Assembly: GCF_947503375.1 (NCBI RefSeq)
Contig: NZ_CANNDQ010000007.1
Location: 162,972 to 226,971, forward strand
DNA length: 64,000 bases
Reading direction: 5' to 3'
From: an uncultured Psychroserpens sp.
GTDB taxonomy: Bacteria; Bacteroidota; Bacteroidia; Flavobacteriales; Flavobacteriaceae
Both the position numbers and the translations under genes were made by a program. Below are positions 25,824 to 34,241 of the stretch, piece by piece. The notes beneath the pieces were generated by a model. It saw nothing but the letters and a program-made list of their open reading frames with translations, was not told the origin of the DNA and did no database searches. The stretch's first letter is position 1. Each line of letters begins with the position of its first letter.

Positions 25824-26531
25824 TCATTTTAAATGACTTAAGCTTGTCCCAGAGTCTACCTCGTAAGGAGCTTTGTTATGCTCAAAAATACGAGCAGTAA
25901 GCGGTCCTTTAAGAACAATAGAATCACCAGCTACCTCTAACCAGCTTCCTTCTCGAATACCAACTACAGGTTGCGTGTTAAATGCATGAAATTCTTTAAT
26001 ACGAGTTTCTCTTGTTTCTCCCTTATGAGTGCTCGTTGGATCTGGGTCTAGATAATGAGGATTAATATTAAAAGGTATAAATCCAAAGGTTTTAAAGCTA
26101 GGAGGATACACAATAGGCATATCGTTAGTTGTGTTTACAGTTAGTCCACATATATTACTTCCGGCGCTAGTACCTAAATAAGGTGTGCCAGAGTTTACAG
26201 CACTTTTTATTGGTTCTAAGAGGTCATTTTTATAGAGCTGATTCACCAATACAAAGGTGTTGCCTCCTCCAGTAAAAATAGCTTTAGCATTTTTGACAGC
26301 AGTTTTAGGATCTTCAAACTCGTGTATACCTTTAGCAACTTTTCCTATTTGGCTAAATGCTTTGTTAATATTAGCAGTATATTCGTCATGAGATATTCCG
26401 CCAGGTCTAGCATAAGGAATAAATAAAATCTCAGAAGTGTCTTTAAAAAACACAGACAACTCACTCAGTAAATACTCTAGAGGTCCACTTCCGTGTATGG
26501 TAGATGTACTTGCAATAATTATATGCTTCAT
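25824..26531 (-). CDS. pepE: Dipeptidase E (peptidase S51)
   Basis: Cytoplasmic serine peptidase that cleaves Asp-X dipeptides. The 235-aa length is typical. Nucleophile S122 lies in YLGTSAGSNI, the catalytic His is H159 in NINPHYLDPDP, and the glycine-rich turn IFTGGGNTFVLV is at about 85-96. A single gene: the stop abuts the converging acetyltransferase and the start faces a divergent gene. Confidence 0.93.
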   Translation of the reverse strand: MKHIIIASTSTIHGSGPLEYLLSELSVFFKDTSEILFIPYARPGGISHDEYTANINKAFSQIGKVAKGIHEFEDPKTAVKNAKAIFTGGGNTFVLVNQLYKNDLLEPIKSAVNSGTPYLGTSAGSNICGLTVNTTNDMPIVYPPSFKTFGFIPFNINPHYLDPDPTSTHKGETRETRIKEFHAFNTQPVVGIREGSWLEVAGDSIVLKGPLTARIFEHNKAPYEVDSGTSLSHLK

Positions 26532-26645
26532 AGTTTTATTTATTTATCGTAAATTTAAGTAAACCTTTAATTTAACAAAAGTTTACAAGCTTTTATGTTT
26601 AAATAAAGCCAATAAGCAATTATTTTTATAGTTAAAACCAAACCT

Positions 26646-27455
26646 ATGAAACCACTATTAACTCTTATCTTACTAATCACGAGCCTTAATACCATTTCGC
26701 AAGAAATTACACGAATAAAAATCGACGGTAAAATCATTGTTGAGAGTAACGATATTGAAGGAATAACTGTTTTTAATGCCTCATCAAATAAAGGTACGGT
26801 TACCGACGAAAATGGAGCGTTTTCAATTGATGTGGCTCTGAATGATCTTATAGAAATTAGAGCATTACAATATCAAAACTTTGATGTTAGAGTAAACGAA
26901 GCAATAATGGAATCTAAAAAAATGCGAATTTTTTTAATAGAAGAAATTAATAAGTTAGATGAAGTATTGGTAATGACTAAAGGACTCTCTGGTGATCTGG
27001 AAGTAGATATCAAGCGTGCAAAAACATTTAATCCAAAATTAGATGCACTTTATTTTGGAGTTAGAAATAGTGATGAATATGATTTTGCAGATGATAATAG
27101 GAGTCAAGTTGAAAATCCAGTGATGCATTCTCAATCACAAACCATGGTTAACGGGTTGAATATTGTTAATGTAGTAGACCAGTTATTAATACCACTTTTC
27201 AGGTCAGAGGTGAAAGATAAAAAAGCAGCTGGTATATCTGAAGTACCAGTGAAATCAATTAAATACTATTTTGGATCTGCATTCTTAGTTGACAATTTCG
27301 ATATTCCAGAACATCGCGTTGAAGAGTTTATAAGATATGTTGAAGATGGTGATTTTGATTTTACACTTTTAAATTATGGTAAAGAATTAGAATTTCTTGA
27401 AGTGCTTAGTCAAAAGAGCAAGTCGTTTTTAAATTCTAAAAATGATACCGACTAA
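26646..27455 (+). CDS. Exported protein with carboxypeptidase-like regulatory domain, copy 1
   Basis: A 269-aa protein with signal peptide (about 1-18, ending TISQ) and an N-terminal beta-sandwich of the CarboxypepD_reg-like kind: KIIVESNDIEGITVFNASSN, GTVTDENGAFSIDVAL, IEIRALQYQNFDVRVN and NKLDEVLV. This is the same domain that precedes TonB-dependent receptors, but no barrel follows; instead there is a ~150-residue helical region of unknown role. Its last 14 nt overlap a tandem paralogue. Confidence 0.85.
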   Translation: MKPLLTLILLITSLNTISQEITRIKIDGKIIVESNDIEGITVFNASSNKGTVTDENGAFSIDVALNDLIEIRALQYQNFDVRVNEAIMESKKMRIFLIEEINKLDEVLVMTKGLSGDLEVDIKRAKTFNPKLDALYFGVRNSDEYDFADDNRSQVENPVMHSQSQTMVNGLNIVNVVDQLLIPLFRSEVKDKKAAGISEVPVKSIKYYFGSAFLVDNFDIPEHRVEEFIRYVEDGDFDFTLLNYGKELEFLEVLSQKSKSFLNSKNDTD

Positions 27456-28242
27456 AGCTTATGTTTTATTAATTGTATGCTTATTTAAGTTGAGCATTTT
27501 AGTTGGTCAAACTACCGATATTTCTGGTAAGGTAATCGCTAACAGTGATGTAGATCGAATTCATATCATTAACAAAACATCAAATAAGTTTACAACTACA
27601 GATGATAATGGAGTATTTACAATTCCTGCTGCATTGAACGATACTATTTTAATTTCTGCTATCCAATATAAATCACTTGAAATTAAAGTCAATCAATTCA
27701 TGATACAATCGCAAAAGATGGTTGTGAATCTTACCGAAAAAATTAATGAACTCGATGAAGTGATTGTTGGAAAAGTACTTACGGGAGATTTAACTTCTGA
27801 TGTTCAAAACAGTGATGCTAAAGCAGATATTAATTTTTATGATGTTGGTATTCCTGGGTACACCGGAAAACGGAAAACTCAAAAGGAGAGACGATTGTAC
27901 GATGCCAATCATGGAAAATATGTGTACTATTATGGGTTACTGGCTAGTATTAATATCAATAAAATACTTAACAAGATTTCTGGACGTACCAAACGATTAA
28001 AAAACTTAGTTCGACTAGAGCAACAAGATACTTGTATGCAAAGGGTCAATAGCGAGTTTTCTGATGATTTGTTTGGAGATTTAGATTTAGAGGATCACTT
28101 AAAAACGGAGTTTTTTTATTATGCGTCTGAAGATCCAAAATTTTTAGAGCTGTGTAAACTGAATAGCGATATAAAACTTTTTGAATTTTTAGCTCAAAAG
28201 TTATTAGATTTCAATAATCAAGTTGAAAGTACCAAAGATTAG
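27442..28242 (+). CDS. Exported protein with carboxypeptidase-like regulatory domain, copy 2
   Basis: A 266-aa tandem paralogue of the preceding gene: signal peptide (about 1-23), then SGKVIANSDVDRIHIINKTS, FTTTDDNGVFTIPAALNDTI, ISAIQYKSLEIKVNQ and INELDEVIVGKVLTGDL, followed by a basic helical region (ISGRTKRLKNLVRLEQ) and a C-terminal helix LFEFLAQKLLDF matching FLEVLSQKSKSF in copy 1. The overlap by 14 nt indicates coupled translation. The function is unknown; periplasmic or outer-membrane lumen location is likely. Confidence 0.85.
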   Translation: MIPTKAYVLLIVCLFKLSILVGQTTDISGKVIANSDVDRIHIINKTSNKFTTTDDNGVFTIPAALNDTILISAIQYKSLEIKVNQFMIQSQKMVVNLTEKINELDEVIVGKVLTGDLTSDVQNSDAKADINFYDVGIPGYTGKRKTQKERRLYDANHGKYVYYYGLLASININKILNKISGRTKRLKNLVRLEQQDTCMQRVNSEFSDDLFGDLDLEDHLKTEFFYYASEDPKFLELCKLNSDIKLFEFLAQKLLDFNNQVESTKD

Positions 28243-28316
28243 TTTAATTTGTATTTTAAGTAGAAAAATCAGTAAATAATTACAGCAACGATTTATTCCC
28301 AAACCAAACATCTTAG

Positions 28317-28324
28317 TATATTTG
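28317..28324 (+). promoter_or_regulatory. Likely promoter -7 box of the tatA-type gene
   Basis: TATATTTG (exact TAnnTTTG) only 4 nt before the GTG at 28329 and 13 nt before an alternative TTG start at 28338. If it is the active promoter, either the mRNA is leaderless or translation starts at the TTG. Confidence 0.5.
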
Positions 28325-28328
28325 CATC

Positions 28329-28616
28329 GTGATACAATTGACTACATTTTTATTTATAGGTACAACAGAGGTAATCTTTATACTTTTTATAGTTGTAATG
28401 GTTTTTGGTGCTGATAAAATACCCGAGATTGCTAGAGGTTTAGGTAAGGGTATGCGTATGCTGAGAGATGCTTCAAATGATATCAAATCAGAGATCACAA
28501 AAACTGCTGAAAAGCAAGGTATTGATACTGATATAACCAATAATATTACTGAAGAAATTAATAAAGTAAAAGATGATTTAGAAGACTTCTCTGGTTCTAT
28601 TCGTCGTGAACAATAG
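28329..28616 (+). CDS. tatA: Sec-independent translocase protein TatA/TatE family
   Basis: A 95-aa pore-type subunit of the twin-arginine translocase: N-terminal membrane helix (FLFIGTTEVIFILFIVVMVF), the hinge FGADKIPEIARGLGKGMR that is diagnostic of the family, then an amphipathic helix and an acidic tail. It starts with GTG at 28329; a TTG three codons later (28338) gives a start more like other family members. No tatC lies in the window. A Tat-type signal is seen on the M15 protein 3 kb upstream. It converges on the O-methyltransferase with one base between the stops. Confidence 0.92.
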   Translation: MIQLTTFLFIGTTEVIFILFIVVMVFGADKIPEIARGLGKGMRMLRDASNDIKSEITKTAEKQGIDTDITNNITEEINKVKDDLEDFSGSIRREQ

Positions 28617-28617
28617 A

Positions 28618-29259
28618 TTACTTTTTTCTGCTAATCGTTAAACCATCTCGAATTGGTAATACAACAGTTTCAATTCTATGGTCTTCTTTTAAAAGCGTAT
28701 TGAACTCTAAGACTGCTTTAGTGGACTCATCTTTTTCTTTAAGAGGTTCAACTACCTTTCCATGCCATAATACATTATCAGATATGATAATACCTCCAGG
28801 GCTCACCTTGTCTATGATTAGATGGAAGTAGTTGACGTAGTTAGTTTTGTCAGCATCAATAAAGACGAGATCATAGGTGTTGTTCAATGTAGGTATAATG
28901 TCTAATGCATTACCAATATGCTGATGAATTTGGTGGCCATAATCAGACGCATGGAAATATTTTCGTTGAAAGTCAGCAAGTTCTTCATTAATGTCTATGG
29001 TGTCTATCCTTCCGTTAGTCATTAACCCTTCTGCTAGACATAGCGTAGCATAACCCGTGAATGTACCCAATTCTAATATGGTTTTTGGTTGTTTCAATTT
29101 TGAAATCATACTAAGTACTCTACCTTGATATGGACCACTAAGCATAATAGGCTGCAATACCTTTTGATAGGTTTCTCGAGTTAATTGTTTTAATAATTGT
29201 GGCTCTTCTTGAGAATGAGCTACAACATAGTGGTCTATTTTTTTAGGTAAAAAATACAT
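28618..29259 (-). CDS. O-methyltransferase (caffeoyl-CoA OMT-like)
   Basis: A 213-aa SAM-dependent enzyme of the Methyltransf_3 family (COMT/CCoAOMT type, divalent-metal dependent). SAM loop ILELGTFTGYATLCLAEGL at about 65-83, metal/SAM acid motifs IDTIDINEELADF and VFIDADKTNYVNYFHL (about 132-147), and the C-terminal ISDNVLWHGKVV. Bacterial members methylate catechol-like hydroxyls, but the natural acceptor here is not known. Single gene convergent with tatA. Confidence 0.92.
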   Translation of the reverse strand: MYFLPKKIDHYVVAHSQEEPQLLKQLTRETYQKVLQPIMLSGPYQGRVLSMISKLKQPKTILELGTFTGYATLCLAEGLMTNGRIDTIDINEELADFQRKYFHASDYGHQIHQHIGNALDIIPTLNNTYDLVFIDADKTNYVNYFHLIIDKVSPGGIIISDNVLWHGKVVEPLKEKDESTKAVLEFNTLLKEDHRIETVVLPIRDGLTISRKK

Positions 29260-29373
29260 TTCTTGTCAATTGTATCACAAAGTAAATGATTTTAGTTTAG
29301 AAATTTTAGCTGAAGTCACTAAAGAAAGGTTTTCAATTAATTTCCTATCTTGTCTATAACTAAAACCCTCAAT

Positions 29374-30252
29374 ATGCCATATTGGTTGTCTATAGTAATC
29401 ATTGTTGTTGTTATTTACATTGCTATTAGTACTGCATTGTATTACCTTCAAGATTATATGTTATTTAAACCTGAAAAACTTCCTAATGATTTTCAATTCA
29501 ACTATGATAATCAAGCCACGAAAGAGTATAATCTAGAAACCAGAGATGGTGCAGTAATTAATGGTTTGCGATTCTTCCCAAAAGGTGAAAGCAAAGGTGT
29601 TGTGCTTTATTTAAAAGGAAATTCAAAAAGTATAAAAGGTTGGGGAAAATTTGCTGTAGATTTTACTAGACATGGTTATAATGTTCTCATGGTTGATTAC
29701 AGAGGCTTCGGCAAAAGTACAGGCAGACGCTCACAAAAAGCAATTAAACGTGACTTGCAATTGGTTTATAACAAACTTAAGGAGATGACTACTGAAGACC
29801 GAATTATTTTATATGGTAGATCGCTTGGTTCTGGTTTTGCTGCAAAATTAGCATCAATGAATCACCCTAAAATGCTCATTCTTGATGCGCCTTATTATAG
29901 TTTAACCAAGGTAACTGCTCGTTATGCACCTTTTATGCCGTTATCGTTATTAATTAAATATCCATTGCCAACTTATAAATGGTTAAAATATGTGCAATGC
30001 CCTATACATATCATTCATGGAACTCACGATAAATTAATTCCGTATAAAACAAGCGTCAAATTATCACAAGTGAATCCTAAACTTACGAAATTACATACAG
30101 TGATTGGAGGTGGTCATAAAGATTTGAATAATTTTGAATCATACCATAGTATGCTTGATGATATTATTAATCAGGCACCAAAAACCATAGATTTAGAAAC
30201 TACAAGCATAAATGTCATTCACACTTCAAAACCCAATAAAAAAAAGGCTTAA
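29374..30252 (+). CDS. Membrane-anchored alpha/beta hydrolase, copy 1
   Basis: Read from the ATG at 29374 (292 aa); a TTG 24 nt upstream is possible. N-terminal membrane helix (WLSIVIIVVVIYIAISTALY) followed by an alpha/beta hydrolase fold of the Bem46/YpfH-like serine group. Nucleophile in LYGRSLGSGFAAKL, catalytic Asp in HGTHDKLIPY and His in GGGHKDLNNF. In place of the oxyanion motif HGN it has LKGNSKSIKGWG, so the His is Lys. The end overlaps the next, paralogous gene by 41 nt. Substrate unknown. Confidence 0.87.
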   Translation: MPYWLSIVIIVVVIYIAISTALYYLQDYMLFKPEKLPNDFQFNYDNQATKEYNLETRDGAVINGLRFFPKGESKGVVLYLKGNSKSIKGWGKFAVDFTRHGYNVLMVDYRGFGKSTGRRSQKAIKRDLQLVYNKLKEMTTEDRIILYGRSLGSGFAAKLASMNHPKMLILDAPYYSLTKVTARYAPFMPLSLLIKYPLPTYKWLKYVQCPIHIIHGTHDKLIPYKTSVKLSQVNPKLTKLHTVIGGGHKDLNNFESYHSMLDDIINQAPKTIDLETTSINVIHTSKPNKKKA

Positions 30253-31039
30253 AACCCTCTTCAAACTATTAGTAATACTTTATGTTATGATTGGTGCATC
30301 TCTTTATTTTCTACAAGAAAAACTATTGTTTCTGCCTACAACATTACCGCAAGACTATACCTACCAATTTGAATACCCATTTGAAGAAGTGTTTTTGAAT
30401 ACAAGTGAAGCTGCTGTCATAAATGCAATTCATTTCAAAGCAGAACACCCTAAAGGTGTTATTTTATATTTTCATGGAAATGCTGGAGACTTAAGTCGAT
30501 GGGGAACTATTGCTGAATTTTTCGTGGCAAATCACTATGATGTATTCATTATGGACTATAGAACCTATGGAAAAAGCACAGGAGCACTCAGTGAACAAGC
30601 CTTTTATAATGATGCTCAATACTGTTACGACTATTTGTTGAAACAATATTCGGAGAGTGACATCACATTATATGGTCGTTCTTTAGGAACAGGAATAGCT
30701 ACTTATTTAGCTTCTAAGCATCAACCAAAACAGCTTATTTTAGAGACGCCTTATTACAGTATTTTGGATGTTGCTAAGCAGCGATTTCCAATATTTCCAA
30801 TTAAACCTTTACTAAAGTATAAGTTTCCTTCAAATGAGTTTATAAAAAATGTGGAGTGTTCAATCACTATTTTTCATGGTACAGATGATAGTGTTGTTCC
30901 ATATAGTTCAGCAAAGAAATTATACGCTGCGGTACCTGAACATGATATCGAGTTTATTACTATTAAGAACGGCGAACATAACAATTTAATTGACTTCAAT
31001 GATTACAAGATAACTATCGAACTGATTTTGAATAATTAG
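30212..31039 (+). CDS. Membrane-anchored alpha/beta hydrolase, copy 2
   Basis: A 275-aa paralogue of the preceding gene with the intact family motifs: oxyanion FHGNAGDLSRWG (about 88-99), nucleophile YGRSLGTGIATYLAS, Asp in GTDDSVVPYSS and His in NGEHNNLIDF. The N-terminal helix (LFKLLVILYVMIGASLYFLQ) anchors it in the inner membrane. Starts inside the 3' end of copy 1 in another frame, so the two are translationally coupled, and its 3' end overlaps the converging zinc-binding protein by 26 nt. Confidence 0.9.
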   Translation: MSFTLQNPIKKRLKTLFKLLVILYVMIGASLYFLQEKLLFLPTTLPQDYTYQFEYPFEEVFLNTSEAAVINAIHFKAEHPKGVILYFHGNAGDLSRWGTIAEFFVANHYDVFIMDYRTYGKSTGALSEQAFYNDAQYCYDYLLKQYSESDITLYGRSLGTGIATYLASKHQPKQLILETPYYSILDVAKQRFPIFPIKPLLKYKFPSNEFIKNVECSITIFHGTDDSVVPYSSAKKLYAAVPEHDIEFITIKNGEHNNLIDFNDYKITIELILNN

Positions 31040-31508
31040 ATTTTCCAACTAGAAAAAGCTTGTAGATAAAATACAAAAATGGACCACCTGATACAGTAGT
31101 TAAAATTAAAAGGACTATAGCGAGTTTTCCTCCAATAAATGGTACTTTGCTTACTTCGGCATATATATTTGTTTGTCTCATGATGTAATACATTGACATT
31201 AAAGAAACGCCAAGACAAAAACCAAGAATTAAATAATTGACTTTAATAGGTTGTAACTTTAGCATTTGATACCCAAAGACTATCAATGATAAAAATATGC
31301 CAGAGACGAACATTCTCAATACTTGCTTTTGATTTTGATGTAGAGAACTACCTTTGAAGAACGACTTTAAGCAACTTTGACAGTAATCATTATGATTATT
31401 AATGCATGTGTGACACATGCCTCTATGGCAACCTTTACACTTTTTTTGAAGAAAGAGATTAGGATGTGTATGGCAAAAATACAGGGCTTTAGTATTATGT
31501 TCGTTCAA
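31014..31508 (-). CDS. Membrane protein with N-terminal Cys/His zinc-binding module
   Basis: A 164-aa protein with TTG start at 31508. Residues about 12-46 hold a dense zinc-ligand pattern (FCHTHPN, CKGCHRGMCHTCINNH, DYCQSC) resembling a B-box finger. Three membrane segments follow at about 67-85, 90-108 and 125-150. B-box-like modules fused to membrane helices occur in many Bacteroidetes proteins, sometimes before rhomboid peptidases, but no peptidase domain is present here. Function unknown. The 3' end overlaps the converging hydrolase. Confidence 0.75.
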   Translation of the reverse strand: MNEHNTKALYFCHTHPNLFLQKKCKGCHRGMCHTCINNHNDYCQSCLKSFFKGSSLHQNQKQVLRMFVSGIFLSLIVFGYQMLKLQPIKVNYLILGFCLGVSLMSMYYIMRQTNIYAEVSKVPFIGGKLAIVLLILTTVSGGPFLYFIYKLFLVGKSNYSKSVR

Positions 31509-31536
31509 TACAATTTTATTTAAAACGTAATTTAAT

Positions 31537-31568
31537 AAAAAAAGCTTCAGATATCTGAAGCTTTTTTT
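31537..31568 (-). terminator. Terminator of the zinc metalloprotease gene
   Basis: Perfect palindrome AAAGCTTCAG-AT-AT-CTGAAGCTTT flanked by A and T runs, 20 nt beyond the stop of the metalloprotease; it could act in both directions. Confidence 0.88.
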
Positions 31569-31587
31569 ACTTTTTGAATACTAAACA

Positions 31588-34083
31588 TTATCCATTTGGA
31601 TTCAATATAGCGTCAATTCGTTCTAACGCATCACGTAGGTGAATTTTACTCATATTATCACTAGTTCTATTCAAACCGCTTCGAATAGAGCTTTGTAGCG
31701 TCTTCAATTCAGCTCTAACAACTGCTCTTATATCTGATTGACTTGTATTTACTGCTGTTCTTTTAATATATGGACTAGGTGTGCGTCCACTTTGGTTTTT
31801 AGCAGTCATTAAATAGGCCAATCTATCAATGTGTGCACGTTGTAAATTTCGTCTATAGGTATCTATTGTTTTTCCACTACGTAATTCGCTCCAAATACCT
31901 TGACGTAGGTCTTTCATCATATCAGTAAGTACATATGCCTCACTACCATTAAATGTTTCTGCTTCGATCAAGCGCTGCATTTTACCCAAACTCATAATAT
32001 TATTCAACGTTCTTACTTGTATTCTACGAACTCGTTCAATAGAACCAGAATATTCAATACGGTCAAAAATTGTTTTATCAATTAACCAATCAGGTGTATC
32101 AAATAGATTATTTTGTATGAATTTCATAGCTCTTTTTTGATGGTCTTTATCAACTGGAGTATAGACCGCACCAGGTTGATCTGCAGCCTTGTAATGTTCG
32201 TACACACCTCCAATATTGTTAGAGACATGTCCCATGTATCTATTGAATTGCGATACTACATGACCATACATCTCTTGTAAATCATCATAATCTTCACCAG
32301 CTTCGGTGGTCCAATCAATTAAATTAGGAACAATACGTTTTAAGTTCTTTATTCCGTATTCACTAGCCAACATTGCGTCATCACCTAAATCTTCAGTTTG
32401 AGAGCTAGGGTCGTGTACATCACCAACTTGTTGATGGCCAAATCTGTACATTGGATCTCCTGCATGGTCCATTATCCATTGGTTTAAAATAGGTTTCTCT
32501 TCTTCAGCAGTTTTTCCTAAAATTGGTCTGTAACCCCAAGAAATAGCGTACTTATCATAAATACCAATGTTCGGCATTAACGCAACACCTTCATCACCTG
32601 GTTGAGCAACGTAATTAAAGCGAGCATAATCCATTATAGATGGTGCAGTGCCATTCTTTTGAGTAAAAGCAGCGTCTCTTAATTTTTCTACTGGATAGGC
32701 GACACTACTTCCCATATTATGAGGCAAGCCTAATGTATGACCAACTTCGTGAGCAGATACAAAACGAATTAAGCGTCCCATCACTTCATCTTTAAATTGC
32801 GGACTTTGAGCGTCAGGGTTTATGGCTGCAGTTTGTACAAAGAACCAACCACGTAATAGTGACATTACATTGTGGTACCAATTAATATCACTTTCAAGAA
32901 TTTCTCCAGTTCTAGGGTCGCTTACATGAGGCCCATTAGCATTTGGTATTGGAGACGCCAAGTAGCGTACTACAGAATAGCGCACATCTTCAGGAGTCCA
33001 TTCAGGATCTTCTTCAATAGTAGGAGGATCTTTGGCTATGATGGCATCTTTAAAGCCTGCAGCTTCAAAAGCCACTTGCCAATCTTCGATTCCTTGTTTA
33101 ATGTATTTACGCCATTTAACAGGAGTTGCTCTATCTATATAATATACGATTTGTTTTTTTGGAACAACCAATTCGCCACGTTTGAATTTTTCAATGTCTT
33201 CGTCTCTAACTTCTAGTCTCCAACGGTCTAAAAATTCGACCGATTTACTTTTCTGATCTTCTAATCCATAATCTGTTTGTGAGCTAGTGAACCAACCTAC
33301 ACGTTCGTCAAAATAGCGACGCTTCATTGGATTCTCAGGTAATAAGATCATTGAGTTGTTAATCTCAATTGAAATGCTTCCAGTACTAGAGTTAGATGGA
33401 GGTGAGCCAGCAGCATATGTTTTAACATGTCTAGCTTCGATATTTCTAGGATAGCTTTTTACGCTTTCAATAAACGATTTGTCACTTTCTAATCGTGTGA
33501 TCTTAAAAGGTCGTCTTCTAAATGTAGGTAAGCCTAAAGATTTGACATCTTTTTCAAATAGAGGTGTAATATCTATAACAGTACTTGTAGAATCCTTACC
33601 AAAAGCTTTGATAGGAAATGTATACAATACAGGTTCAAAATTTGAATTTATAACTGCTTCATTTACTGGAAGTGAATCTGCAGCCACAACATTATAAGAA
33701 ACGACTCTAAGGATTACTTTTTTTCCTTTCTTTTGCCAGCGCAATACTTGTTCATTTTGTTTTCCTCCTCCAAAACCAAGACCATTTGCAGTTTTAGAAA
33801 TACGAGTTACCATGAGCATTTCACGCTCAAATAAAGAGTCTGGAATTTCATAGAAGAATTTTTCGTCTAGTGAATGAACCGTAAAAAGACCTTCATCACT
33901 TTTTGCCTCTTTGGTAATAACCTTACTGTAAGGTTGAATATCATTTTTACCAGGCTTCTTTGCTGGTTTTTTTGCAGCTGCTGCAGTAGCTGCTTTAGAT
34001 TTTTTTGCATTTTTTGTAGTCGAGCAGGATACAATAAATAGTGCTGCTACTACAAACAATAATTTATAGGAAAAATGTTTCAA
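31588..34083 (-). CDS. Large exported zinc-dependent metalloprotease (DUF5117/DUF5118 type)
   Basis: An 831-aa protein with a lipoprotein-like signal (VVAALFIVSCSTTKN, Cys about 20), a low-complexity Ala/Lys stretch (AKKSKAATAAAAKKPAKKP), then the N-terminal DUF5118/5117-like region (FYEIPDSLFEREMLMVTRIS), a central metallopeptidase domain with HEVGHTLGLPH at 445-455, and a long C-terminal part (DUF4953-like). The HExxHxxGxxH motif puts it among metzincin-like enzymes. The start codon is TTG. The substrate is probably extracellular protein. Transcribed alone, with a terminator on each side. Confidence 0.9.
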   Translation of the reverse strand: MKHFSYKLLFVVAALFIVSCSTTKNAKKSKAATAAAAKKPAKKPGKNDIQPYSKVITKEAKSDEGLFTVHSLDEKFFYEIPDSLFEREMLMVTRISKTANGLGFGGGKQNEQVLRWQKKGKKVILRVVSYNVVAADSLPVNEAVINSNFEPVLYTFPIKAFGKDSTSTVIDITPLFEKDVKSLGLPTFRRRPFKITRLESDKSFIESVKSYPRNIEARHVKTYAAGSPPSNSSTGSISIEINNSMILLPENPMKRRYFDERVGWFTSSQTDYGLEDQKSKSVEFLDRWRLEVRDEDIEKFKRGELVVPKKQIVYYIDRATPVKWRKYIKQGIEDWQVAFEAAGFKDAIIAKDPPTIEEDPEWTPEDVRYSVVRYLASPIPNANGPHVSDPRTGEILESDINWYHNVMSLLRGWFFVQTAAINPDAQSPQFKDEVMGRLIRFVSAHEVGHTLGLPHNMGSSVAYPVEKLRDAAFTQKNGTAPSIMDYARFNYVAQPGDEGVALMPNIGIYDKYAISWGYRPILGKTAEEEKPILNQWIMDHAGDPMYRFGHQQVGDVHDPSSQTEDLGDDAMLASEYGIKNLKRIVPNLIDWTTEAGEDYDDLQEMYGHVVSQFNRYMGHVSNNIGGVYEHYKAADQPGAVYTPVDKDHQKRAMKFIQNNLFDTPDWLIDKTIFDRIEYSGSIERVRRIQVRTLNNIMSLGKMQRLIEAETFNGSEAYVLTDMMKDLRQGIWSELRSGKTIDTYRRNLQRAHIDRLAYLMTAKNQSGRTPSPYIKRTAVNTSQSDIRAVVRAELKTLQSSIRSGLNRTSDNMSKIHLRDALERIDAILNPNG

Positions 34084-34190
34084 AATGGTTGAATTTTAAA
34101 TTAGTACGTGAAAATAATAAATACTAGAGGAGTTATAAAAACCTATCTGGGTTTTAATACTTTTTTAACTTATGAAATAACTAGATATTA

Positions 34191-34229
34191 AACACAAAAA
34201 AGCCACTCATTAAATGGCTTTTTTGTGTT
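34191..34229 (-). terminator. Terminator of the diheme lipoprotein gene
   Basis: A 15-bp perfect stem (AACACAAAAAAGCCA / TGGCTTTTTTGTGTT) with a 9-nt loop, just past the stop at 34242 on the minus strand. Confidence 0.9.
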
Positions 34230-34241
34230 TTTTGAATGGTT

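Noticed and set aside
28243..28328. A complete Tat operon
   Set aside because: Only a TatA-type gene is present; no tatC or tatB lies within the window.
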